Shown: piece by piece, positions 1 through 7,432 of the stretch
How positions within the stretch are numbered: position 1 is the stretch's first letter
Layout of the letters: every line of letters starts with the position of its first letter
Assembly: GCA_965372355.1 (NCBI GenBank)
Contig: CBDVBZ010000077.1
Span: 1 to 17,343 of the forward strand
Length of the DNA: 17,343 nt
Reading direction: 5' to 3'
Source of the DNA: CBDVBZ01 sp965372355
GTDB lineage: Bacteria; Krumholzibacteriota; Krumholzibacteriia; WVZY01
Translations under genes and position numbers: made by a program
The notes under the pieces: model-generated
What the model saw: the letters and a program-made list of their open reading frames with translations, nothing else
Database searches by the model: none
What the model was told of the DNA's origin: nothing

Positions 1-450
1 AAGATGGTTCGGGATCTGGCAAAGAAGATGTTGGATAATGGGATCAAACCCGAGCTCGAGGCGTTCGATCTCGGTATGGTCAACTACGCGCACTACCTCA
101 TCGTCAAGAGACTCGTCACACCGCCCTACTATTTCAATATTATCCTCGGCAACATCGCCAGCGCGCAGGCGAACATGATGTCTCTCGGTCTCATGGTCAA
201 TGAGCTTCCTGAGAATTCCATCTGGGCCGCGGGAGGTATTGGCCGATTTCAATTGAGCATGAATGTGATGGCGATCATCGCCGGCGGAGGCATTCGTATC
301 GGATTGGAAGACAATATCTTCTTTGATGACGACCGAACGCGCCTGGCGACAAACAGAGAGTTCATCGAACGTATCCTCGTGATCACGGAAGCCGCAGGAT
401 TAACACCATACACACACCAGGAGACCCGACAGCTTCTCGGTGTGGACTAG
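1..450 (+). CDS. BKACE family (DUF849) beta-keto acid cleavage enzyme, C-terminal part
   Basis: The frame is open from the first base of the window, so this is the 3' half (about 149 codons) of a gene whose family is usually 270-310 residues. The segment matches the C-terminal half of BKACE/Kce proteins (3-keto-5-aminohexanoate cleavage enzyme family). It has the 'PPYYFNIILG' strand, the 'GIGRFQL' turn, the 'GGGIRIGLEDN' signature, and the 'ATNREFIERI' and terminal 'ETRQLLGV' helices. Family members are Zn-dependent TIM-barrel enzymes that condense a beta-keto acid with acetyl-CoA, giving acetoacetate and a new CoA ester. The Glu of GLEDN is probably the Zn ligand known in Kce (knowledge, not seen). 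The metal-binding His pair lies upstream of the window, and the exact substrate cannot be read from this half. The next gene overlaps it or follows within 16 nt, suggesting co-transcription. Confidence 0.9.
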   Translation, partial: KMVRDLAKKMLDNGIKPELEAFDLGMVNYAHYLIVKRLVTPPYYFNIILGNIASAQANMMSLGLMVNELPENSIWAAGGIGRFQLSMNVMAIIAGGGIRIGLEDNIFFDDDRTRLATNREFIERILVITEAAGLTPYTHQETRQLLGVD

Positions 451-1099
451 ACTGTCGTTTGCTGAGATGACGGGAACGGCAAAAAGATTTCACGACAAGA
501 TTCGGCATGGTCTCGTGCTTGTTGCCCTACAGGATCGCCTCGAATCGATAGGGTTCAACATTCGTCCCTTCTATTGGATGAAGGAGGGGGCGTGTTTTGA
601 TGCGCTGCCAGAGTTCAAGGATGACTCGGGGGAGTACTCGTTTGAGTTCTTCGGTGACGAAGAGATGGGGACGATAGGTGTGACGGAGGAACGAGGGGAC
701 AACGTGGAGTCGTACCACGCGTGGCTGAAAGAGGGGAACAAGTGCTTTGGCATCAAGCATCGCGGAAACATCGTCGCCTACAATTGGGCCGCTTTTGGTG
801 AGGTCCCTCATCCATGGGCGAACGGATACCATATGAAGGACAACGAGGTCTATTTGTTTCACATGTACACGATGAAGCAATACCGGGGGAAAAAGATGGC
901 ACCCTATCTGCGAACGGCTTCCTACAGGGCGCTCAGGGAAATGGGCCGCGACACGTTCTACAGCCTGACCTCGGCCTTCAATAGACCCGCCATCAAGTTC
1001 AAACGCAAACTGAACGCAAGACCTCTCAAGTTGGGTCTATATATTCAGTTATTCAAGAAATTTAGCTGGCACTGGACGCTCAAAGAATATAAAGACTGA
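440..1099 (+). CDS. GNAT-type N-acetyltransferase
   Basis: This 219-residue soluble protein has the layout of the GNAT fold. A strand 'EVYLFHMYTM' is followed by the acetyl-CoA pyrophosphate loop 'QYRGKKMAPYL' (motif A, Q/R-x-x-G-x-G/A type) and the next helix. 'SLTSAFNRPAIKFKRKLNA' then resembles motif B, where a conserved Asn precedes a helix and 'KFKRKLN' ends in the usual basic turn. It probably transfers an acyl group from acyl-CoA to an amine; the substrate is unknown. The GTG start at 440 overlaps the end of the BKACE gene by 11 nt. An ATG at 467 in the same frame is equally possible, and neither has a convincing ribosome binding site at normal spacing. The tight spacing suggests an operon with the BKACE gene. 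No defect is visible. Confidence 0.75.
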   Translation: MWTRLSFAEMTGTAKRFHDKIRHGLVLVALQDRLESIGFNIRPFYWMKEGACFDALPEFKDDSGEYSFEFFGDEEMGTIGVTEERGDNVESYHAWLKEGNKCFGIKHRGNIVAYNWAAFGEVPHPWANGYHMKDNEVYLFHMYTMKQYRGKKMAPYLRTASYRALREMGRDTFYSLTSAFNRPAIKFKRKLNARPLKLGLYIQLFKKFSWHWTLKEYKD

Positions 1100-1150
1100 C
1101 AACGCACCGCCTCTCCCTCCAGAATAGACCGTCCCACAGCCCGGTCCAAA

Positions 1151-2284
1151 ATGAAGACAGTGATTCGATCCGATAGCCGCCTGCTCTCGCTCGACGCGTT
1201 CCGCGGGATCACGATCATCGGGATGATCCTTGTAAACAATCCCGGTAGCTGGCGGTATGTCTATCCTCCGCTGCGTCATGCCGCGTGGCACGGGTGGACG
1301 CCCACCGATTTTATCTTTCCGTTCTTCCTCTTCATCGTCGGTGTTGCCATGACGTTTTCGTTTGGCAAGCGCGTCGAATTGGGGGATGGCAAACGGCGTC
1401 TCTTTCTTCATGTCGCAAGAAGGACAATCATTATCTTCGCACTGGGGATGCTGCTCAATCTCTACTGGCACTTCGACTTCGCGACCGTACGGATCCCGGG
1501 TGTGCTCCAGCGGATCGCCTTCTGCTATCTGTTTGCGGCGGTTATTATGTTGAGCTTGAGTCGCCGGTGGCAGGTCGTCGCCACGATCGTTCTGATAGTG
1601 GGTTACTGGATGGCACTCAAGCTCGTCCCCGTTCCCGGTTATGGAGCCGGCTGTCTGGATCCTCAGGGCAATCTGTGCTGGTACATCGACAGCAAGCTTC
1701 TGGCAGGTCATACATGGAGAGGCGCGCCGGTTGCCGGGTTCGATCCCGAGGGCATTCTGAGTACGTTTCCGGCTGTGGTGACGACAATGCTCGGTGTATT
1801 CACCGGCTATTGGCTGCGTTCGGAACGCGCGCCGCTGGAGAAGGTGTCGGGTATGTTCATCGCGGCGAACGCCTGTCTCGTACTGGGTGTTGTTCTCAAC
1901 ATATGGCTGCCGATCAACAAGAACTTGTGGACGAGCTCCTACGTGGTCTTCATGGCGGGCATGGCGCTCCACTTCCTGGGGCTCTGCTATTGGACTATTG
2001 ACATAAAGGAATACAAGAAATGGGCACAGGTGTTTGTCGTCTACGGGAGCAATGCGATCGTCGCCTTCGTGACGCTTTCGGCGTTTGGCAAGACGTTTGC
2101 CATGTGGACGATCAGACAAGCCGATGGGGGAGAGCCGTCTCTGAAAGCGATCATCTACAATAGAGCACTTGCACCGTGGGCCGGCGACTACTTTGGTTCT
2201 TTATTGTTTCCCATTGCCATGATTATAATCTGGTATGGATTTCTTCTCGTTCTGTACAAGAAGAAGATCTTTCTCAAGGTGTAA
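1151..2284 (+). CDS. Membrane acyltransferase, heparan-alpha-glucosaminide N-acetyltransferase (HGSNAT/NagX) family
   Basis: A 377-residue polytopic membrane protein. Its N-terminus carries the family signature: 'SLDAFRGITIIGMILVNNPG' (residues 13-32), then 'RHAAWHGWTPTDFIFPFFLF' (42-61). His43 aligns with the active-site histidine proposed for human lysosomal HGSNAT. About ten hydrophobic helices follow, and the basic tail 'YKKKIFLKV' is probably cytoplasmic. Family members move an acetyl group from cytoplasmic acetyl-CoA across the membrane onto an amino sugar. Bacterial relatives (COG4299, NagX) are poorly characterised but are often linked to glucosamine or chitin metabolism. The ATG at 1151 is the only start that keeps the DAFRG motif; no clear Shine-Dalgarno sequence precedes it. 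It lies 51 nt after the GNAT gene on the same strand. Bacterial substrate is unknown. Confidence 0.88.
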   Translation: MKTVIRSDSRLLSLDAFRGITIIGMILVNNPGSWRYVYPPLRHAAWHGWTPTDFIFPFFLFIVGVAMTFSFGKRVELGDGKRRLFLHVARRTIIIFALGMLLNLYWHFDFATVRIPGVLQRIAFCYLFAAVIMLSLSRRWQVVATIVLIVGYWMALKLVPVPGYGAGCLDPQGNLCWYIDSKLLAGHTWRGAPVAGFDPEGILSTFPAVVTTMLGVFTGYWLRSERAPLEKVSGMFIAANACLVLGVVLNIWLPINKNLWTSSYVVFMAGMALHFLGLCYWTIDIKEYKKWAQVFVVYGSNAIVAFVTLSAFGKTFAMWTIRQADGGEPSLKAIIYNRALAPWAGDYFGSLLFPIAMIIIWYGFLLVLYKKKIFLKV

Positions 2285-2296
2285 CCGCAGCGTTGC

Positions 2297-2344
2297 ATGG
2301 GCCGGTTGGTGCAGACGCCTGGAAGGCGCAGCACAACCGGCCAT
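2297..2344 (+). promoter_or_regulatory. Two-tier inverted repeat between the acyltransferase and Lon genes
   Basis: The 98-nt gap holds a 9-bp perfect stem, GGCCGGTTG (2300-2308) with CAACCGGCC (2334-2342). An A-T/T-A pair outside it is separated by one bulged G. Inside the 25-nt loop is a second hairpin, CGCCT-gga-AGGCG (2316-2328). No T-tract follows, so it is not a standard intrinsic terminator. It ends about 38 nt before the preferred Lon start and would lie in the 5' leader of the Lon message if transcription reads through. Possible roles are an RNA control element, a processing site or a DNA operator; the sequence does not decide between them. Confidence 0.5.
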
Positions 2345-2382
2345 CGGATGGCGGAGTGAGTTTGGTGAAAGAGGTGGGTTCT

Positions 2383-4740
2383 GTGACGAAGGAGAACGAC
2401 TCGAACCACTATGACGTACCCTCTCAGGTACCCGTTCTGCTGTTGAAGAGCACGGTCCTTTTCCCTATGCAGGTTGTTTCCGTGCAACTCGTGTTGAAGC
2501 CCAACCGGAGCCTGCTCGAGGATTACGTTGACAAGGACGAGATTATCGGCGCGGGGCTGTATGTTGATCCCGAGGGCTCCTATGTCCGTTCGAATCTGTG
2601 CACGACCGCTGTCGCTTGCCAGGTGCTCAGCCGGATGCGGATGCGTCACGGCGCTACGCAGGTTGTGTTGCAGGGGCTCCGCCGTGTCTTACTCAAACGG
2701 CTCGCGTCGGCGCGTCCCTACTTCAAGGCCGATGTGGAGCGTATTGAGGAAACCGGTGGGGACAGCTCGCATGCCCACGCCCTGGCGACGGATGTGAGCC
2801 GGCTCGTCGAGGACCTCGTCCAGGTCAACGAGCGATACACGGAAGAACTGGTCAAGATGGTACACCTCAATATCGAGAATCCGTCACAGTGTGCGGATCT
2901 CATCGCTCATATGATCCAGTTCAGTTATGTAGAGAAGCGCATGTTATTGGAGATGGCGGATGTGCCGGAGAGATTGTCGTTGTTGGCGAAATGCCTGCGG
3001 CGTGAGATCTCTCGGTCGCAGGTAACGCAGGAAGTTCGCGCCAAGACGAGGATCTCTCTCGATCGTGGCCAGAGAGAGGTGTTTCTGCGGGAGGAGCTCA
3101 AGGTTATTCAAGCCGAGTTGAACGAGTTTGATCCGGCCGAAACGGAGATAACCGAACTCGGAGCAAGGATAGAATCCGCGGAGCTGCCGCCGCTCGTGGC
3201 CGAGGCGGTCATGCGCGAGGTGTACCGGCTCCGCAGCGGCGAAATACGCGCGATTGAAGGTTCGTCGATCCGCGCGTATGTCGACTGGGTGCTCGAGATG
3301 CCGTGGAACAAAAAGACAAAGGACCGCTATGATCTGAGGCTTGCCCGGCGAATCCTCGACAATCGTTATTATGGTCTCGGCAATGCGAGAGACCGACTGC
3401 TCGAATTTCTCGCCGTGAGAAAGCTCGGCGGCAAATCCGCCAAACCTGTCCTCGGCATCATGGGCCCCCCGGGCACCGGCAGATCCAGCCTCGCCGCCAC
3501 CGTTGCCAACATCCTGAATCGCCACCTGGTGCGAATTCCCGTACACGGTGTTCATGACGAAGCGGAGATCCGTGGTCAGCTCCGTACCAACGCAGCGGCG
3601 CGGCCGGGCCGGATCCTCGATGGTATGCGGCAGGTGGAGGCGTGCAACCCGGTCATCCTCATCGATGATCTCGACAGGCTCGAGGCCGGCTTCGGAGATC
3701 CGGAGTTAGCCATACTGGAGGTGCTCGATCCCGCGCGCAACTGTCGGTTTTACGATCTCTATCTTGGGGTGCCGTTCGATTTATCGGACGTGTTGTTTGT
3801 CGTCACCGCAAAGGTGGCCGAAGAGCTCCCGGAGGCACTCTGGGATTTTATGCATGTTATCGAACTATCGGGATACACCGAGGGTGTGAAGATGGCCATT
3901 GTCCGCGAACGGGTTTGGCCGTCTGTTCTCGAGGAACACGGGTTGTCAGGCTATAGCATCAGGCTGACAAACGCGGCGGTGAGGAGAATCATTCAGCGAT
4001 ACACGAGGGAGGCGGGTGTTCATGCGCTGAAGATTCATCTCGAAACAATCTGCCGCCGCGTCGCGGTGAAAGTCGCCTCCGGCAGGTCCGGCCGTCTCTC
4101 AATAAGCACGAGGAACCTCGAGAAGTATCTCGGCAAACCGTTCTACACCGAAGAGAACACACACGGCTCGTGGATCGGTGTAGCGACCGGTCTCGCCTGG
4201 ACCGAGACGGGCGGGAACATCCTGACCATCGAGGCGTTGCTCATGCCGGGCGAGGGGACGACACTCGTCACGGGGTTGTTGGGCGAGGTGATGCAGGAGT
4301 CGGTGAGGATTGCGCTTTCCTACGTGCGTTCCCGTGCAGAGGAGCTGGGTATTCCAGAGGAGCGTTTGAAGGGGACGGACATCCACGTTCACTTTCCCGA
4401 GGGGGCCATTCCAAAGGATGGACCCTCGGCGGGTATCGCCGTGGCGACGGCGATCGCGTCGCTCCTGTCGCGGCGCCCGGTGCGTCAGGATGTCGCCATG
4501 ACGGGAGAGATTTCATTAAGGGGTTGGATACTGCCAGTCGGAGGGATACGCGAGAAGGTCCTGGCGGCTTATCGGGCCGGTATCCGCCATGTCATCCTGC
4601 CGAGGGGCAACGAGAGCGATCTGATGGAGGTGCCCAAGGATGTGTTGAGCAAGATGCATCCCCATTGGGTAGAGGAGGTCGTCGAGGTCTTTCGGATTGC
4701 GCTCGAAAAGAAGCCTGCACGAGGCAACAGGCGGCGTTGA
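2383..4740 (+). CDS. Lon-family protein with intact protease dyad but degenerate AAA+ motifs
   Basis: A 785-residue protein with E. coli Lon architecture: substrate-binding LonN domain (about 13-205), helical linker with 'REVFLREELKVIQAEL' (235-250), AAA+ module (about 330-590) and C-terminal protease domain. Lon normally unfolds and degrades damaged or regulatory proteins in the cytoplasm using ATP. The dyad is present: Ser682 in 'PKDGPSAGI' and Lys725 in 'GGIREKVLAA', 43 residues apart as in E. coli. The motor motifs are not canonical. Walker A reads GPPGTGRS (Arg367 for Lys), Walker B ILIDDLD (Asp429 for Glu), sensor 1 is Lys477 for Asn, the Arg finger is Phe489, sensor 2 is His547, and the pore loop Tyr is Asn403. 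The frame is intact and the rest is well conserved, so this is probably a specialised paralogue. GTG 2383 was chosen because AAGAGGTGG lies 7-8 nt upstream and gives the usual family length; GTG 2365 and 2356 are alternatives. Confidence 0.93.
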   Translation: MTKENDSNHYDVPSQVPVLLLKSTVLFPMQVVSVQLVLKPNRSLLEDYVDKDEIIGAGLYVDPEGSYVRSNLCTTAVACQVLSRMRMRHGATQVVLQGLRRVLLKRLASARPYFKADVERIEETGGDSSHAHALATDVSRLVEDLVQVNERYTEELVKMVHLNIENPSQCADLIAHMIQFSYVEKRMLLEMADVPERLSLLAKCLRREISRSQVTQEVRAKTRISLDRGQREVFLREELKVIQAELNEFDPAETEITELGARIESAELPPLVAEAVMREVYRLRSGEIRAIEGSSIRAYVDWVLEMPWNKKTKDRYDLRLARRILDNRYYGLGNARDRLLEFLAVRKLGGKSAKPVLGIMGPPGTGRSSLAATVANILNRHLVRIPVHGVHDEAEIRGQLRTNAAARPGRILDGMRQVEACNPVILIDDLDRLEAGFGDPELAILEVLDPARNCRFYDLYLGVPFDLSDVLFVVTAKVAEELPEALWDFMHVIELSGYTEGVKMAIVRERVWPSVLEEHGLSGYSIRLTNAAVRRIIQRYTREAGVHALKIHLETICRRVAVKVASGRSGRLSISTRNLEKYLGKPFYTEENTHGSWIGVATGLAWTETGGNILTIEALLMPGEGTTLVTGLLGEVMQESVRIALSYVRSRAEELGIPEERLKGTDIHVHFPEGAIPKDGPSAGIAVATAIASLLSRRPVRQDVAMTGEISLRGWILPVGGIREKVLAAYRAGIRHVILPRGNESDLMEVPKDVLSKMHPHWVEEVVEVFRIALEKKPARGNRRR

Positions 4741-4829
4741 ATGACCGACGGATCAATGCCGCAGTAGGCGCCGCCGCTGGTGTGTTGATGGGTGGCGCAA
4801 TGCGCAGAAACCGTCAGAGAAAGCAGAGG

Positions 4830-5495
4830 CTACAGCGATCGAACGAGTTGAGCCGTTTTCAACTCCACCAAAGCCAGGTCATCGTCGTGCGGCCGGCCCG
4901 TGATATCTCCCAGCCTGCCATCGACGCTTGCTTCTTTCCACACGTGAAACTCGCCCACCTCGTACCATTCATCCTTCACGTCAAAGCCGAGGTGCTCGAA
5001 AAACTGTCGGATATATTTCCCCGTGGGGAGTGCTTCGTTCAATCCACAGTGAGGACCGGAGTACGTGCAGAACACCAGCGCGTTTTTGTTGATGAGCTTT
5101 GGAGAGGCCAGAACGACTTCACCCGCACGTCGATACCGTTTGTCGTTCTCCTCGATGAACTCGAGTACTTGCCGCGGTGGTAGAGCGTGGAGGATAGGTG
5201 TACCGAAACAGACCAGGTCATAGTTGTAAAGATCTTCCTCCATGGCTTGCTCGATTCTCTTGATGGTCACGCTCTTTCCCGCGCGTTCGATGCCCTTCTT
5301 GATCGCGATGGCAACCTTCTCGGTATTGCTTGTCTTTGACAGGTAGATAATCAACGCGTTATCCATCCTGAGGACCTCCTCCGCGATCCGCTTAGCCTTG
5401 AAAAGCCTCCGCTGCCACAGCCGTATTTGTCCCGGTTTCTGCAGCTTCACCGCGCATTTCAGGAAGAATCTAAAGAGTCTGGCTTTGAGCGTCAC
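4830..5495 (-). CDS. Flavodoxin-family protein with basic N-terminal extension
   Basis: The core resembles a flavodoxin. A first strand 'ALIIYLSKTSNTEKVAIAI' contains the FMN phosphate loop (SKTSNT, close to T/S-x-T-G-N-T). 'YDLVCFGTPILHALPPRQV' and 'NALVFCTYSGPHCG' are the strands and loops that normally flank the isoalloxazine ring. It is likely an FMN-binding electron carrier or quinone/NADPH reductase-like protein. The longest form is 221 residues, starting at GTG 5495 behind AGGAG at 7-nt spacing. An internal ATG at 5366 has an even stronger site (AGGAGGT, 5374-5380, 7-nt spacing) and would give a 178-residue normal flavodoxin. The extra 43 residues are rich in Lys/Arg and aromatic or aliphatic residues and may contact membrane. 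It lies 37 nt downstream of the lipoprotein gene and faces the Lon gene tail to tail. Confidence 0.8.
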   Translation of the reverse strand: MTLKARLFRFFLKCAVKLQKPGQIRLWQRRLFKAKRIAEEVLRMDNALIIYLSKTSNTEKVAIAIKKGIERAGKSVTIKRIEQAMEEDLYNYDLVCFGTPILHALPPRQVLEFIEENDKRYRRAGEVVLASPKLINKNALVFCTYSGPHCGLNEALPTGKYIRQFFEHLGFDVKDEWYEVGEFHVWKEASVDGRLGDITGRPHDDDLALVELKTAQLVRSL

Positions 5496-5532
5496 TTGCC
5501 GGCTCCTGAAGAACTAATCTCAGAGGCGCAAT

Positions 5533-6447
5533 CTAGCGTTTGCCGATTACGAACTCGATCGTCTTCGCATGCTCGTCTTCCACGTAGATTTCGATTCTTC
5601 GCTCTCCCGGTGTGTCACCGGGGTCGTTATTGTATGCGCGGAGATAGTAGCCATTTGTCACCGTAGTGGTATTCGATTCCCACCCCTGGTCGCCCTGTGC
5701 GTTCGTTCGTGGCTGTCCACTGCCGCTCATCGGGCCGTCGGGGGAGTACTCAATCGCGTAGGTTGTAAATGGATCGCCCGTGGCCTCGATCGTATACCCC
5801 CACTTGAAGCCCTGGGTCCGCATCGGGATCGTGGTTGTTTCCTTGTAAACGTAGTATGAGCCGCCCGATCGCTTCTTCAGGTATCCGAACTTTATACGGT
5901 ATTCCGGGTTCTCTGTCTGGGGCTCCACTTCGGATGTCGCACGCGAGTTCTCGGCACCATGCCCACCGAGTTGCGCAAAGCCTTCCATCATTCCCTCCAT
6001 CATCGCGGTGCCCATGTTCTCCATCGCGTCTGTCATCGTCTCGGTCAGCCCGTCCGTCATTTCCTGCATGGCGCCCCCGAACATCGACATCATGGTGTTC
6101 ATGACGTCTACCTTCCACTCTCCGTCCTCCTGGACCAGGACGGTCTTTAGCTCGACGTTCTGCGTGACGTCGCCCATGCGGGCCACCATCTGGGTCTCGA
6201 TGATCGTGCGCTCACCTTCAACGGTTGTCGTGCCGAACTCGACATCGACGCTGGCGTCGCCGCCGTTGTCGTTCATCGTGAGCGAAGCCGCCGTTTCCTC
6301 AGTGCAGTACTTTCTCGCCTTTTCGAGATCGCCGTCATTCATGGCGTCCCAGAACTTTCCGGCGACGTCGATGGCGCTTCCACCACCGCAACTCGGCAGC
6401 AGTGCGATCAGAAACCCAATGACAAAGACGTGCGTCTTTCCCTTCAC
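5533..6447 (-). CDS. Predicted lipoprotein with Met-rich segment
   Basis: Starting at GTG 6447, behind GGGGGAG with about 6-nt spacing, this 304-residue protein opens with a lipoprotein signal, 'MKGKTHVFVIGFLIALLPSC'. Cys20 would be lipidated. An upstream ATG at 6489 adds 14 residues but has no ribosome binding site. Residues 25-115 ('AGKFWDAMNDGDLEKARKYC', ending 'QEDGEWKVDV') resemble the NTF2-like fold of DUF4878 lipoproteins. Residues about 116-157 hold 13 methionines in a predicted amphipathic helix. After a polar linker comes a beta-rich C-terminal domain (about 178-304) that I cannot name with confidence. It is anchored at the envelope by prediction; its function is unknown. The flavodoxin gene follows at 37 nt, so the two may form an operon. 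Confidence 0.78.
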   Translation of the reverse strand: MKGKTHVFVIGFLIALLPSCGGGSAIDVAGKFWDAMNDGDLEKARKYCTEETAASLTMNDNGGDASVDVEFGTTTVEGERTIIETQMVARMGDVTQNVELKTVLVQEDGEWKVDVMNTMMSMFGGAMQEMTDGLTETMTDAMENMGTAMMEGMMEGFAQLGGHGAENSRATSEVEPQTENPEYRIKFGYLKKRSGGSYYVYKETTTIPMRTQGFKWGYTIEATGDPFTTYAIEYSPDGPMSGSGQPRTNAQGDQGWESNTTTVTNGYYLRAYNNDPGDTPGERRIEIYVEDEHAKTIEFVIGKR

Positions 6448-6816
6448 AATGGTCTCCCCCGTTTGTTTGCCGCCGGCACGCTGGGGCATATCGCGGCGGT
6501 TTGAGGCTTGTTGAGGTACTCTAGAGTATGAAGAGAAACTGCATTAAGTGTGCCAGAAGCAGTACCGAAAAAAGCCCGGCCGACTTGTCGACACCAAAGG
6601 CATGGGAGACTCGTGGTGGTCGATGTTCAACTAGCCATTGACAATCACGCGGCCGTCAACTAGCCTCATTGGGTCATGAGAAACGCACGTGATAACGTGT
6701 GTGAAGAACCCAAAGAACAATTCAAGACGCGGGACCTGGCTCATAGCGCCGGTCCTCTTTTTACAGGATGTAACGGACTCCGGACTTGCAGTTGAACGAA
6801 GGACAGGTGAACGCCG
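6448..6816. other. Divergent intergenic region between the lipoprotein and FKBP genes
   Basis: This 369-nt region separates two divergent genes and must hold both promoters. It contains a perfect 12-bp palindrome, TACTCTAGAGTA (6517-6528), about 70 nt upstream of the lipoprotein start. It also has a 10-bp direct repeat, TCAACTAGCC, at 6627-6636 and 6656-6665, a 29-nt period. CACGT-gata-ACGTG (6686-6699) is an imperfect operator-like inverted repeat. A consensus -35 hexamer TTGACA lies at 6638-6643 on the plus strand, but no good -10 box follows at the right spacing. No open reading frame here looks coding. Confidence 0.5.
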
Positions 6817-7257
6817 ATGGCAGCAGCCAAAAAAGGCGATGTGGTCAAAGTTGAATACAAGGGAAAAACAGAAGACGGCACCGTGGTGAGCCGGACCCCC
6901 GAGGATGAGACCCTGCAGTTCACAATCGGTGACGGTAAGATGATGCCTGGATTCGAACAGGCCGTCATCGGGATGGATGAGGGCGAATCGAAGACAGTAG
7001 ATATAATGGCGGAAGATGGCTTTGGGCCGTACCGTGAGGAACTCGTGATGACCGTTGAGCGAAGCGAATGGCCGAAGGATATCGAGCCGGAGATAGGCGA
7101 GCAGCTCGAGCTGGAGCGGGAGGATGGCCACACCATCGTTGCACGAGTAACCGGCGTCACCGACGCCACGGTGAGCCTGGATGCGAATCACCCCCTCGCA
7201 GGCAAAGACCTGACATTCGATATCGAGTTGAAATCCATTGCCCAGCGGGCAAGATAG
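6817..7257 (+). CDS. SlyD-like FKBP-type peptidyl-prolyl cis-trans isomerase
   Basis: A 146-residue protein with the two-domain SlyD arrangement. The FKBP domain opens with 'GDVVKVEYKGKTEDGTVVSR' and includes 'FTIGDGKMMPGFEQAVIGMD' (about 36-55), the characteristic FKBP wall and active-site strand. At 'AEDGFGPYREELV' (about 65-77) the chain enters an insert-in-flap chaperone domain. It returns to the FKBP fold at 'NHPLAGKDLTFDIEL'. The family catalyses Xaa-Pro isomerisation and holds unfolded chains. Unlike E. coli SlyD there is no His/Cys-rich metal-binding tail, and no signal peptide, so it is probably cytoplasmic. AGGTGA precedes the ATG by 6 nt. It is the first gene of a plus-strand run that continues, after 175 nt, into the M16 peptidase genes. 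Confidence 0.92.
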   Translation: MAAAKKGDVVKVEYKGKTEDGTVVSRTPEDETLQFTIGDGKMMPGFEQAVIGMDEGESKTVDIMAEDGFGPYREELVMTVERSEWPKDIEPEIGEQLELEREDGHTIVARVTGVTDATVSLDANHPLAGKDLTFDIELKSIAQRAR

Positions 7258-7312
7258 GCTGCCCCGCCTGCCACTCGAGCCCCCATGCCGAGCCCCCTAG
7301 CCCCAGCAGGCC

Positions 7313-7341
7313 CGTCCGGCTACAAAACTCCCGGCCGGACG
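7313..7341 (+). terminator. Inverted repeat downstream of the FKBP gene
   Basis: An 8-bp perfect GC-rich stem, CGTCCGGC (7313-7320) with GCCGGACG (7334-7341), encloses a 13-nt loop. It starts 55 nt after the FKBP stop codon. There is no T-tract after it, so it would not be a classical intrinsic terminator. It may stabilise the upstream mRNA or reduce read-through into the peptidase genes. The rest of the 175-nt gap shows only a weak -10-like TATCAT (7354-7359) without a matching -35. Confidence 0.35.
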
Positions 7342-7432
7342 CGGTATCTGTGGTATCATGCCGGTCGGGGAGTGGATCACCGGCTAGTCTGTCTATCCTC
7401 ACAATTCTCAACCACATACCAAGGAGCGGCTG

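Noticed and set aside
1049..2119. 356-residue minus-strand ORF
   Set aside because: It lies antisense to the HGSNAT-like gene, is rich in Arg/His/Pro as antisense frames are, and has no recognisable motif.
2176..2382. N-terminal extension of Lon to an ATG at 2176
   Set aside because: It would overlap the upstream gene by over 100 nt and translate the intergenic hairpin, giving a Lon 69 residues longer than usual; GTG 2383 has a strong ribosome binding site.
2383..4740. Lon gene as a pseudogene
   Set aside because: The frame is intact over 785 codons, and the protease dyad and many structural blocks are conserved; only motor residues changed.
4845..4865. GAGTTGA/TCAACTC inverted repeat as a terminator for Lon or the flavodoxin gene
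   Set aside because: It lies inside the flavodoxin coding end, has only 7 bp and no T-tract on either strand.
4170..5183. 337-residue plus-strand ORF across the Lon end and the flavodoxin gene
   Set aside because: It is an alternate frame of the Lon protease domain that runs on antisense to the flavodoxin gene; low complexity, no family resemblance.
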